NCBI RefSeq assembly: GCF_011761945.1
Contig: NZ_JAASQV010000001.1
Coordinates: 1,550,001 to 1,614,000, forward strand
Source of the DNA: Sphingomonas leidyi
Lineage (GTDB): Bacteria; Pseudomonadota; Alphaproteobacteria; Sphingomonadales; Sphingomonadaceae
Direction of reading: 5' to 3'
DNA: 64,000 nucleotides
Made by a program: the position numbers and the translations under genes. The notes beneath the pieces were generated by a model. The model had not been told where the DNA came from. It worked only from the letters and a program-made list of their open reading frames with translations, and searched no databases. The stretch's first letter is position 1. The number at the start of each line of letters is the position of its first letter. Positions 21,030 to 28,504 of this stretch are shown one piece after another.

Positions 21030-22622
21030 TCAAGCGGCGGCCTTGCGGCGTTCCGCCATTTCCTCGTTGAGCATTTCAGCCAACAGGAAGGCAAGTTCCA
21101 GGCTCTGTCCCGCATTGAGACGTGGATCGCAATGGGTGTGGTAGCGATCGGCGAGGCCCTGTTCGGTGATGTCGATCGCACCGCCGGTGCATTCGGTGAC
21201 GTTCTGCCCCGTCATCTCCGCATGGATGCCGCCGGCGAAGGTGCCTTCGGCGCGATGCACCGCGAAGAAGCCGCGCACTTCGGCGAGGATTCGCTCGAAC
21301 GGGCGGGTCTTGTAGCCATTGGCCGCCTTGATCACGTTGCCGTGCATCGGATCGCAGCTCCACACCACCGGATGTCCCTCGCGCTTCACCGCGCGAACCA
21401 GCTTGGGCAGGCCGGCCTCGATCTTGTCATGGCCATATCGCGTGATCAGCGTCATCCGCCCCGGCGTGCGGCTGGGGTTGAGTGCGTCGAGCAGGCGCAG
21501 CAATGCGTCGGGCTCGAGGCTGGGGCCGCACTTCATCCCGATCGGATTGCCGATGCCGCGCAGGAACTCGACATGCGCCGAGCCTTCGAAGCGGGTGCGG
21601 TCGCCGATCCAGAGGAAGTGCGCGCTGGTGTCGTACCAGTCGCCGGTGAGGCTGTCCTGGCGCGTGAGCGCTTCCTCATAGGGCAGGAGCAGCGCTTCGT
21701 GGCTGGTATAGAAATTGGTCGCCTTGAGCTGCGGCACGCTGTCCGCATCGATGCCGCAGGCGGCCATGAAGTCGAGCGCTTCCCCGATCCGGTCGGCCAG
21801 ATCGGCATATTTCTTGGCCCAGGGGCTGCGGCCCATGAAGTCGTGGGTCCATTTGTGGACCTGGTGCAGATTGGCATAGCCGCCCTGCGCAAAGGCGCGC
21901 AGCAGGTTGAGCGTCGCCGCGGACTGCGAATACCCCTGCAGCATCCGCTGCGGATCGGGCGTGCGACCCTCGGGCGTGAAGGCGATGTCGTTGACGTTAT
22001 CGCCGCGATAGCTGGGCAGTTCCACCCCGCCGATCGTCTCGGTATCGGCGGAACGCGGCTTGGCGAACTGGCCGGCCATGCGCCCGAGCTTCACCGTCGG
22101 CAGCTTCGAGGCGAAGGTCAGCACCACCGCCATCTGGAGGATGACGCGGAACGTGTCGCGGATGTTGTTCGGGTGGAACTCGGCAAAGCTCTCGGCGCAG
22201 TCGCCGCCCTGGAGAAGGAATGCCTCGCCGCGCGAAACCTTGGCCAGTTCGCTGGTCAGCTCGCGCGCTTCGCCGGCGAAGACCAGGGGCGGGAAGGAAG
22301 TGAGCTGCGTCGTCGCTGCATCGAGTGCGCCCTGATCGGGGTAATTGGGCAGCTGGCGGGCCTCCGCCGCCTTCCAGCTCGACGGGCTCCAGCTCGCATG
22401 CATGTCGTTCTCCGCATCGCGCACGGTGACGTTCCAGTCGGCGGCGCCGGCGATGCCGTGCGCGGCGATCAGGTTCATCACCTTGGCGTTCGCGCGCTTG
22501 CCGTCCTTCTCCCAGCCCTGGACCGTGGAGCCCGGAATATCGAACCACGCGCCGAACGCGGCGCGGGTAAGAGAGCGTTCCTCGCGGAAGCGGCGAATCT
22601 TGGTGCCTGCAAGTGTCGTCAT
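21030..22622 (-). CDS. aroG: class II DAHP synthase with N-terminal XRE-type HTH domain
   Basis: Makes 3-deoxy-D-arabino-heptulosonate 7-phosphate from PEP and erythrose-4-phosphate, the entry step of aromatic biosynthesis. Residues ~75-530 are the class II (plant-type) enzyme: [30 protein letters not shown] (Cys in the metal site), [25 protein letters not shown] and [16 protein letters not shown]. Residues 1-60 form a helix-turn-helix of Cro/XRE type ([32 protein letters not shown]). The two parts are in one uninterrupted frame. An internal ATG at residue 74 with GGAGAA upstream could also give an HTH-less enzyme. Twin palindromes in the upstream 70 bp suggest autoregulation. Confidence 0.9.
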   Translation of the reverse strand: MTTLAGTKIRRFREERSLTRAAFGAWFDIPGSTVQGWEKDGKRANAKVMNLIAAHGIAGAADWNVTVRDAENDMHASWSPSSWKAAEARQLPNYPDQGALDAATTQLTSFPPLVFAGEARELTSELAKVSRGEAFLLQGGDCAESFAEFHPNNIRDTFRVILQMAVVLTFASKLPTVKLGRMAGQFAKPRSADTETIGGVELPSYRGDNVNDIAFTPEGRTPDPQRMLQGYSQSAATLNLLRAFAQGGYANLHQVHKWTHDFMGRSPWAKKYADLADRIGEALDFMAACGIDADSVPQLKATNFYTSHEALLLPYEEALTRQDSLTGDWYDTSAHFLWIGDRTRFEGSAHVEFLRGIGNPIGMKCGPSLEPDALLRLLDALNPSRTPGRMTLITRYGHDKIEAGLPKLVRAVKREGHPVVWSCDPMHGNVIKAANGYKTRPFERILAEVRGFFAVHRAEGTFAGGIHAEMTGQNVTECTGGAIDITEQGLADRYHTHCDPRLNAGQSLELAFLLAEMLNEEMAERRKAAA

Positions 22623-22634
22623 AGCCCGAACGGC

Positions 22635-22686
22635 TTACCCCGGCGGGGTAAAATCGTGCAAGCGAAAAATTTCCCCGCCAGGGTAA
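22635..22686 (-). promoter_or_regulatory. twin palindromic operator-like sites upstream of aroG
   Basis: Two similar dyads lie in the 69-bp gap before aroG: TTACCCC-GGC-GGGGTAA (22635-22651, perfect 7-bp arms) and TTTCCCC-GCC-AGGGTAA (22670-22686). Their centres are 35 bp apart and the outer one abuts the upstream stop codon. A TTGCAC that could act as a -35 element lies between them on the minus strand. The obvious candidate binder is the HTH domain of the downstream enzyme itself. Confidence 0.6.
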
Positions 22687-22691
22687 ATCGC

Positions 22692-23648
22692 TCAACCGCG
22701 GCGGAACGCCCAGTTCACGCCGCCCGGGCCGGTCAACCGCAGGCCGCCGCCTGCATTGCTGTAGCCATATGTCTCGCTACGCGGCGAGATCGTCCCCGAG
22801 CCGCCCTTGCCGCACCCGCTCCAGCTCTCGTTGCCGCCCTGGATCGCAAAGGTCATCTTGCCGCCCGCCGTCTGGATGCGGCCCAGCTTCTCCTGATTGA
22901 TCGTCTTGGTGCAGCTCTTGCCTTCCGGCTGGATCTTGGTGATCCGCCAGGTGAAGGTGCCGTCCCGGCGGATGACGAGGGTCATCTGGCGCCGCACGGT
23001 CACCGGCATGGACTCGGTCACGATCGTGGTGTTGGTCGCCGATCCGGGGCCGAAGGTGCCGCCCAGATTGGTGCCATAGCCGGTCGCCATGCTCGGCTGG
23101 AACTTGATCTTGGAACCGATCACCAGTTCCGTGGCAGTCGAGGACTGCGACCAGCTTCCCGCCAGCCCCGGAATGTCGCCGTTGGAAGCCTTGGCGGCCG
23201 CCTGGTCTCCCGCGACCAGCTTCACCGCGATGCGCACCGCACTGGCCGGCGCCGAGATCTCGGCGCCGTCGCGGGCAATGCCCAGATAATCGCCCGGAGA
23301 GGCTTCGTCGTCGCCATCCGCATCCTGCCATGCGATGAGCTGCCATGGCCCGCGATCGGGCAGCTTGAGTTCATAGGCCCAGCTCGAGCCGCCGGCCTGC
23401 CGCAGTGGCGCCTCGATCTTGGTCTTGCAGCTCTGATAGGGCGAGGAGCAGGCGACGACCTTGCCACCTTCCATCCGCGCGCCCGCCGGCGCCTGGACGT
23501 CGCCGGTGATGGAGGCGCCCTGCTGCGCCGGCGCGGCCCCCGCTTCGGAGGCATTGGCGGCGGCCTTGTCCGAGGCGCCGGCGAAACAGGCGGTCGCAGC
23601 GAGCAGCAAGGCGGGCGCGAAGACGATGGGGCGAGCGGCAACGGGCAT
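22692..23648 (-). CDS. hypothetical exported (lipo)protein
   Basis: A 318-residue protein, family not recognised. The N-terminus MPVAARPIVFAPALLLAATACF is a signal peptide with a possible lipobox (A-T-A-C22), so it may be an envelope lipoprotein. The mature part has a short Ala/Gly/Gln linker, a first beta-rich domain (GDVQAPAGARMEGGKVVACSSPYQSCKTKIEAPL, two cysteines) and a second C-terminal domain with FTWRITKIQPEGKSCTK and a final Gly-rich stretch, hinting at one or more disulfides. It lies directly upstream of the aroG operators; the two probably do not share a transcript in full. Confidence 0.7.
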   Translation of the reverse strand: MPVAARPIVFAPALLLAATACFAGASDKAAANASEAGAAPAQQGASITGDVQAPAGARMEGGKVVACSSPYQSCKTKIEAPLRQAGGSSWAYELKLPDRGPWQLIAWQDADGDDEASPGDYLGIARDGAEISAPASAVRIAVKLVAGDQAAAKASNGDIPGLAGSWSQSSTATELVIGSKIKFQPSMATGYGTNLGGTFGPGSATNTTIVTESMPVTVRRQMTLVIRRDGTFTWRITKIQPEGKSCTKTINQEKLGRIQTAGGKMTFAIQGGNESWSGCGKGGSGTISPRSETYGYSNAGGGLRLTGPGGVNWAFRRG

Positions 23649-23753
23649 GGCGGTCCTCCTGAACCCGGGGAAGGGACGGAGGCCGTGCTCGCGTGCGGAG
23701 CGCGGCGAGCATAGCGTTCCGCGACGAATGCCCGCCCTGACGCAACGAAGCCG

Positions 23754-24209
23754 TCAGCCCGGCAATGTCTCGGCCAGCTTGTCGTACTGAAGGCCGATCC
23801 CGTGGAAGCGGGACCCATTGTCTTCATAGCCGTCCAGATAGATGCCGTGCTCGGTGTGGAGCAGGCGGGTGCCGTCGCCATCGGGCAGCAACTCGATCGA
23901 GCAGAGGTTCACCGAGATCGGCTTGCCGTTCAGCTTCATGCGATAGGCATAGACGATGCGGCCATCCGGCACGATGTCGTGATAGGAACAGTCGAAGCGC
24001 GTGACCGTGCCGCTCTTCCAGCGGCCTTCCAGGTGCTCGGTGCCGCCCACCCGGAAATCGAAGTGGCGATCGACCATTTCCCAGGCCTCGTTCGGCCCCG
24101 AGAACCAGCGCGCCTTGCCCTCTTCGGTGGCGAAGGCGGCGAACACCCTGGCGGGGGCCTGCCTGAAACGGCGCTCGATGACGAACTTGTCGTGGACGGC
24201 TTCAGCCAT
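23754..24209 (-). CDS. SRPBCC / AHSA1-like protein
   Basis: 151 residues of the START/AHSA1 lipid-binding fold: FVIERRFRQAPARVFAAFATEEGKARWFSGP at the N-terminus and GGTEHLEGRWKSGTVTRFDCSYHDIVPDGRIVY in the middle. Such proteins are often encoded after an ArsR regulator and may bind a small hydrophobic ligand; no catalytic residues are known. The frame is open to 24317, but ATG at 24209 starts the AHSA1 homology and overlaps the end of the ArsR gene by 8 bp. ArsR and this protein form one operon. Confidence 0.85.
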   Translation of the reverse strand: MAEAVHDKFVIERRFRQAPARVFAAFATEEGKARWFSGPNEAWEMVDRHFDFRVGGTEHLEGRWKSGTVTRFDCSYHDIVPDGRIVYAYRMKLNGKPISVNLCSIELLPDGDGTRLLHTEHGIYLDGYEDNGSRFHGIGLQYDKLAETLPG

Positions 24210-24537
24210 GGTCGTTCTCCTTGTCCTGCGCGTCGAGGAAATGGGCGAGGCGGTCGTAGCGCGCCTCGGTCGTGCGGCGGCGCTCGACGATCCATTGCTC
24301 CACCGCGGCGAGGGCAAGCGGCTCCAGCGTGCAGGTGCGTACCCGGCCCTGCTTCGCGGTGCGCACCAGGCCGGCGCCCTCGAGCAGGCGGATGTGCTGC
24401 AGGAAGCTCGGCATCGCCATGGTGAAGCCGGCGGCGAGCGCGCTCACGCTGGCCGGACCGTCGCCAAGCCGCTCGACGACCACGCGGCGGGTGGGGTCGG
24501 CCAGGGCAGCGAATGCGGCGTCGATTTGATTAGGCAT
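24202..24537 (-). CDS. ArsR family transcriptional regulator
   Basis: 111 residues: a winged-helix ArsR fold, MPNQIDAAFAALADPTRRVVVERLGDGPASVSALAAGFTMAMPSFLQHIRLLEGAGLVRTAKQGRVRTC. The recognition helix is PSFLQHIRLLE. The metal-binding ELCVC motif of classical ArsR/SmtB is absent, so it belongs to the non-metal subgroup that pairs with SRPBCC proteins. ATG 24537 was chosen because it begins the HTH fold and sits inside a palindromic operator. Controls at least its own operon by inference. Confidence 0.87.
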   Translation of the reverse strand: MPNQIDAAFAALADPTRRVVVERLGDGPASVSALAAGFTMAMPSFLQHIRLLEGAGLVRTAKQGRVRTCTLEPLALAAVEQWIVERRRTTEARYDRLAHFLDAQDKENDHG

Positions 24538-24545
24538 TTGCCTAA
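24530..24545. promoter_or_regulatory. ArsR operator-like palindrome
   Basis: TTAGGCATTTGCCTAA: 7-bp arms TTAGGCA/TGCCTAA with a 2-bp centre, overlapping the ATG (24537-24535) of the ArsR gene. Winged-helix repressors of this family usually bind dyads of this kind and size, so autorepression is likely. Confidence 0.55.
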
Positions 24546-24598
24546 CTAATCGCCGCACGGCGCCCGATGCAAGCGAAACTCGGAGGGGCAGGGAGGTT

Positions 24599-25534
24599 TC
24601 AATATCCCGCGGCGAGGTCGACTTCGTTCCTGAGCGGGCGCCCTTCCGCAAATGCCCGGGCATTCTCGACGAACAGCGCGGCGGCGCGCAGGAACATCCG
24701 CGTCTGGCTGCGGCCGGAGAGGTGCATCGAATGGATGACGTTCGCCGTGCTCCACAAGGGATGTTCGGGCGGTAGCGGCTCGGGCGTCACCGTATCGAGA
24801 AAGGCGCCGCCGATACGCCGCCTGGCGCAGGCCTCGATCAGCGCATCCTGGTCGATCAGCTCGCCGCGGCCGACATTCACGATCCAGGCCGAGGGTTTCA
24901 TCGCGGCCAGTTCCTCGGCGCCGATCATCGCCCGGCTCTGGGGGGTGGCGGGCGCGGCGAGGAACACCCAGTCGGTTTCGGGCAACAGCGCGCGCCAGGC
25001 ATCCGGGCCCACCGTACCTGCAGCGCCGGAACGGGTGACGCCGGTCACCTCGACGCCGAAGGCTGCGAGGCGTTCGCCGATCAGCCGCCCGATCGTGCCA
25101 TAGCCGATCACCAGCGCCTTGCTCTCGAACAGTTCGAGCTTGCCGGGCGCATCGGTCGGCCATTCGTGGCGATCCGCGGCGCGGACCACCTGGTCGAAGC
25201 GCTTGGCCGCGACCAGCGCCCCCATCACGGCATATTCGGCGACGGTATGCGCATTGACGCCGCTGCCGTTGGTCACGCGCGTGCCGCGCGTCCGCAACAG
25301 GTTCGTATCGAGCGCATCGAGCCCGGCATAGATGGTCGACAGCCATTGCAGCCTGCTCGCAGCCGCCACGGCGCGCGCCCATTCGCGCGGATCGTTGTTG
25401 TCGAGCCAGCCGATGTCCGCATCCGCGACGAGCGCGACCGCTTCGTCGGTGCTCATGAACCAATGGACGTCGAGCCCCGGCGGGAGCTGCGGCTCCACCA
25501 GCGGGCGGGCGAGGGCGGGGAGTACGGCCTTCAT
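24599..25534 (-). CDS. D-isomer-specific 2-hydroxyacid dehydrogenase family protein
   Basis: A 311-residue NAD(P)-dependent dehydrogenase. The Rossmann motif is VIGYGTIGRLIGERLAAFG (residues ~142-160). The catalytic triad region is present: Arg in NVGRGELIDQDAL, Glu in TPEPLPPEHPLW, and His in IHSMHLSGRSQ. It is shorter at the N-terminus than PdxB/SerA and lacks an ACT domain. The substrate is not clear; related proteins reduce glyoxylate or hydroxypyruvate. It stands alone between cysS and the ArsR gene, transcribed with the same strand. Confidence 0.85.
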   Translation of the reverse strand: MKAVLPALARPLVEPQLPPGLDVHWFMSTDEAVALVADADIGWLDNNDPREWARAVAAASRLQWLSTIYAGLDALDTNLLRTRGTRVTNGSGVNAHTVAEYAVMGALVAAKRFDQVVRAADRHEWPTDAPGKLELFESKALVIGYGTIGRLIGERLAAFGVEVTGVTRSGAAGTVGPDAWRALLPETDWVFLAAPATPQSRAMIGAEELAAMKPSAWIVNVGRGELIDQDALIEACARRRIGGAFLDTVTPEPLPPEHPLWSTANVIHSMHLSGRSQTRMFLRAAALFVENARAFAEGRPLRNEVDLAAGY

Positions 25535-25589
25535 GGATCAAAGGCTAGCGCGTGGCCGGCCCGGGTTCAAAGGCCTTAGTTGCGCCCGC

Positions 25590-27026
25590 CTATTCGCCGA
25601 GCACCGGTTTCCAGTCCCAGCCCAGCGCGTCGCCGTCCATCACTTCCACGCCGGCGGCGGCGAGTTCGTCGCGGATCGTGTCGGAACGCTGGAAATCCTT
25701 CACCAGCCGCGCTTCCTTGCGCTCGACCAGCCGGTCCTCGATCTCCTGCACGGTGATCGTGGCGCTCACGGGCCGCATGCGGAGCGCCTCGCGAGTCAGG
25801 TCGAGCAGCCGCAGGCCCAGCACCGCGTCGAATGCCGCCAGGCCGGCCAGGCGATCCGCGGGCGACAGCTTCTTCTCGGCGAGGAGGTCGTCGAGCGCCG
25901 GCAGCGCCCTGGGCGTGTTGAGATCGTCCGATACCGCCTCGTCGAGCCGAGCGAGCCAGGCCTCCGGCGCAATGCCTTCGCCTTCGGCCCGGGCCTTGAG
26001 GGCAGTCACGGTCATCACGAGCCGCTTCAGCCGGGTCAGCGCCGCCGCCAGGTTCTCGGCCGAGAATTCCAGCTCGCTGCGATACTGGGCGGAAAGGCAC
26101 ATCAAGCGATAGGCGAGAGGATGCACGCCGGCGTCGATCAACGACTGGAGCGTTGTGAAGCCGCCCTTGGACTTGCTCATCTTCCCCTGGCGATCCACCA
26201 GGAAGTTGTTGTGCATCCAGAAATGCGCACCCGAATCGCCGCACCCGCAAAAGGCCTGGTTCTGCGCGATCTCGTTGGGGTGGTGGATTTCGCGGTGATC
26301 GATGCCGCCGGTATGGATGTCGAACGGCGCTCCCAGATACTTGATGCTCATCACCGAGCATTCGAGGTGCCAGCCCGGCGCCCCCTTGCCCCAGGGGCTG
26401 TCCCATTCCATCTGGCGCTGCTCGCCCGGCGGCGACTTGCGCCAGATGGCGAAATCCTGCGGGTGACGCTTGCCGGCCACCGGATCGATCCGCCCCTCGG
26501 CGGCGTCGTCCTGATTGCCGGCCAGGCGGCCATAATCGGGCACGGTGGTCACGTCGAAATACAGGCCCGAATCGAGCGCGTAGCAATGCTCGGGCGCGAT
26601 CTTCTCGGCGAAGTCGATCATCTCGGCGATGTGGTCGGTCGCGACCGACCAGCGCGAGGGCTGGCGGATGTTGAGGTCGGCGATGTTCTGCTTGAACGCC
26701 GCCGTATAGTGCGCCGCGATGTCCCAGATGCTCTTCGCCTGGGCACGGGCCGCCGCCTCCATCTTGTCGTCGCCGACATCGGCATCGGACGTCAGATGGC
26801 CGACATCGGTGATATTGATCACATGCGTGAGGGCATATCCCTTCCAGGTCAGCACGCGGCTCAGCGTATCGGTGAACACATAGGCGCGCAGATTGCCGAG
26901 ATGGGCGTAGTTGTAGACCGTCGGCCCGCAGGAATAGACGCGCACGCCGCGCTCGGGATCGAGCGGCTGGAAAGCTTCCAGCCCGCGGGTCAGCGAATTG
27001 TAGAGCGTGAGTTGAGCGCCGGTCAT
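25590..27026 (-). CDS. cysS: cysteinyl-tRNA synthetase
   Basis: Charges tRNA-Cys. The 478-residue protein starts MTGAQLTLYNSLTRGLEAF and has the zinc ligand Cys in SCGPTVYNYAHLGN (HLGN is the HIGH motif), WHLECSVMS (second zinc Cys), the HHNE-type ...GGIDHREIHHPNEIAQ and the KMSKSKGG loop, then a C-terminal anticodon-binding helical region. ATG 27026 is taken as start because it matches the family start; an alternative ATG at 27053 gives 487 residues. A tRNA-Cys gene lies 0.5 kb upstream, which is suggestive but not required. Confidence 0.95.
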   Translation of the reverse strand: MTGAQLTLYNSLTRGLEAFQPLDPERGVRVYSCGPTVYNYAHLGNLRAYVFTDTLSRVLTWKGYALTHVINITDVGHLTSDADVGDDKMEAAARAQAKSIWDIAAHYTAAFKQNIADLNIRQPSRWSVATDHIAEMIDFAEKIAPEHCYALDSGLYFDVTTVPDYGRLAGNQDDAAEGRIDPVAGKRHPQDFAIWRKSPPGEQRQMEWDSPWGKGAPGWHLECSVMSIKYLGAPFDIHTGGIDHREIHHPNEIAQNQAFCGCGDSGAHFWMHNNFLVDRQGKMSKSKGGFTTLQSLIDAGVHPLAYRLMCLSAQYRSELEFSAENLAAALTRLKRLVMTVTALKARAEGEGIAPEAWLARLDEAVSDDLNTPRALPALDDLLAEKKLSPADRLAGLAAFDAVLGLRLLDLTREALRMRPVSATITVQEIEDRLVERKEARLVKDFQRSDTIRDELAAAGVEVMDGDALGWDWKPVLGE

Positions 27027-27168
27027 AGCGGCGGCATAGCGGCTCGTCGCCATGCTGCAAGCCCAAGGCGCCTCGCCCGCGACGGCGGCGGCAACAGCCC
27101 GCGCGATCCGCCCGACAGGGAAAGTCGCGGAGCGCCGGCCCGCGAAAGCACGCGCGCCGGCAGCGGGT

Positions 27169-27387
27169 TCAGGCGGCGAGTGCCGTCACGCCCCGCTGAC
27201 GGATCAGCCCGCTGCCAGTGCTCCCGCCCACCATCAGCGGCAGGGCAGTGGCGCAGAAGGCACATTCCGCCGTGAGCCGGCCGATCACCCAATGCGACCT
27301 GCCACAGCCCGGACAGTAATTCTCCTGCTCCGGACGGTACGCGACGCGATAGCCGGTTAGGGCGTGTCGGATGCCGAAATCATACAT
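27169..27387 (-). CDS. small zinc-ribbon-like protein
   Basis: A 72-residue protein with two CxxC pairs spaced like a zinc ribbon: CPGCGRSHWVIGRLTAECAFCATALPL. The first 20 residues (MYDFGIRHALTGYRVAYRPEQ) are charged. Not recognised further. Longer frame versions (to 27783) run over the tRNA-Cys gene and are not credible; ATG 27387 has GGGAGACGAGG upstream. An EcfG-type promoter precedes it by ~25 bp, so it is likely a general-stress gene. Confidence 0.7.
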   Translation of the reverse strand: MYDFGIRHALTGYRVAYRPEQENYCPGCGRSHWVIGRLTAECAFCATALPLMVGGSTGSGLIRQRGVTALAA

Positions 27388-27414
27388 GCCTCGTCTCCCG
27401 ATAATCGGGGGACC

Positions 27415-27440
27415 AACGGCAATGAATCGCGATTTGTTCC
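27415..27440 (-). promoter_or_regulatory. EcfG-type promoter-like element
   Basis: Minus-strand GGAAC (27440-27436), exactly 17 bp, then CGTT (27418-27415), the alphaproteobacterial EcfG consensus GGAAC-N16/17-CGTT. The predicted start of transcription near 27408 is ~20 bp before the ATG at 27387. Same element type as upstream of the 4.3-4.8 kb cluster. Confidence 0.7.
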
Positions 27441-27567
27441 GCATCCGGGCCGGTATGGTGTCGATGGCCCGTGCGATTCGATCGATGAGTTGCGGGAAAG
27501 ACACACATGCGGCGGGAATGCCGGCGCCGGGACGCGGGCAATGAGGTGGTGATGCCGCAAGAAGAAG

Positions 27568-27641
27568 TGGAGGCCCGAGCCGGAATCGAACCGGCGTGCA
27601 AGGATTTGCAGTCCTCTGCGTCACCACTCCGCCATCGGGCC
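27568..27641 (-). tRNA. tRNA-Cys (GCA)
   Basis: Minus-strand cloverleaf: acceptor stem GGCCCGA (27641-27635) pairs with TCGGGCC (27578-27572), discriminator T at 27571, encoded CCA at 27570-27568. The anticodon loop CTGCAAA shows anticodon GCA (Cys); the T arm GGTTCGATTCC is intact. It lies between cysS and the PIMT-like gene. Confidence 0.93.
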
Positions 27642-27809
27642 TCGGAGCGAGCGGCGGCAATGCGCAGGCTGCTGCCGACATGTCAACATTGCAGTGCAAA
27701 AATAGCTGCGCGCATTGCTTGGCGAAGGGTTGCGAAGGGGATACAAGCCGCCCTACATAATCAGTGTATTGCACAGCTAACACGGTTGTGCCAGATAGCC
27801 GGGGTAATG

Positions 27810-28490
27810 ATGGCTCTTACGGTAGATTCCGCGCCTGCCGAGGCGAACCGCTTCGATGTGATGCGCCATGCGATGGTCGCCAGCCAGCTGCGCACCAACG
27901 CGGTCAACGACGCTCGCGTGGTCGAGGCGATGGCGCGCCTGCCGCGCGAGGACTTCCTTCCCGAGGCGCATCGCGCGATCGCCTATCGCGACACGCTGCT
28001 GCCGCTCGCCGGGGGGCGCAGCCACAACCTGCCGCTCGCCACGGGGCGGTTGCTCACCGCCGCCGAAATCCGCCCGACCGACAAGGTGCTGCTGATCGGC
28101 GCCGCGGGCGGCTATGCGGCAGCCCTGCTCGCCGGTCTCGCCGGTTCGGTGGTGGCGGTGGAGGAGGAGCCCGGCCTCTCGGCGCTCGCGCGCACCGCGC
28201 TCGCCGCCTATGCCAATGTCGAGCTGGTCGAGGGGCCGCTCGCCGCCGGCCATGCCGCGCAAGGCCCCTATGACCTGCTCGTCGTCGACGGCGCGATCGA
28301 GGCGCTTCCCGCCGCACTGCTCGATCAGCTCGCGCCCGACGGGCGGGTGGTGACCGGCCTCCTGGATCGCGGCGTGACGCGCCTTGCGGCGGGCCGTCGC
28401 ACCGAAGGGGGCTTCGGCCTCGTCGATTTCGCCGATATCGAATGTGCAGTTCTTCCTGGTTTCGAGCGCCTACGAACCTTTCAATTCTGA
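27810..28490 (+). CDS. protein-L-isoaspartate O-methyltransferase family-like protein
   Basis: 226 residues related to PIMT: FDVMRHAMVASQLRTNAVNDARVVEAMARLPREDFLP at the N-terminus, the SAM site VLLIGAAGGYAAALLAGL and VVAVEEEP. The hallmark segment of catalytic PIMTs (YxDxPLPIGxGQTISQP) is changed to AYRDTLLPLAGGRSHNLPLATG, losing the QTIS residues, so isoaspartate repair activity is doubtful. It starts at ATG 27810 with GGGG upstream and ends 14 bp before the TolC-type gene, an arrangement often seen in alphaproteobacteria. Confidence 0.75.
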   Translation: MALTVDSAPAEANRFDVMRHAMVASQLRTNAVNDARVVEAMARLPREDFLPEAHRAIAYRDTLLPLAGGRSHNLPLATGRLLTAAEIRPTDKVLLIGAAGGYAAALLAGLAGSVVAVEEEPGLSALARTALAAYANVELVEGPLAAGHAAQGPYDLLVVDGAIEALPAALLDQLAPDGRVVTGLLDRGVTRLAAGRRTEGGFGLVDFADIECAVLPGFERLRTFQF

Positions 28491-28504
28491 TCTGAAAGAG
28501 GCTC

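Noticed and set aside
27388..27783. N-terminal extension of the small zinc-ribbon gene
   Set aside because: It would read through the tRNA-Cys gene; the ATG at 27387 has its own ribosome-binding site and promoter.
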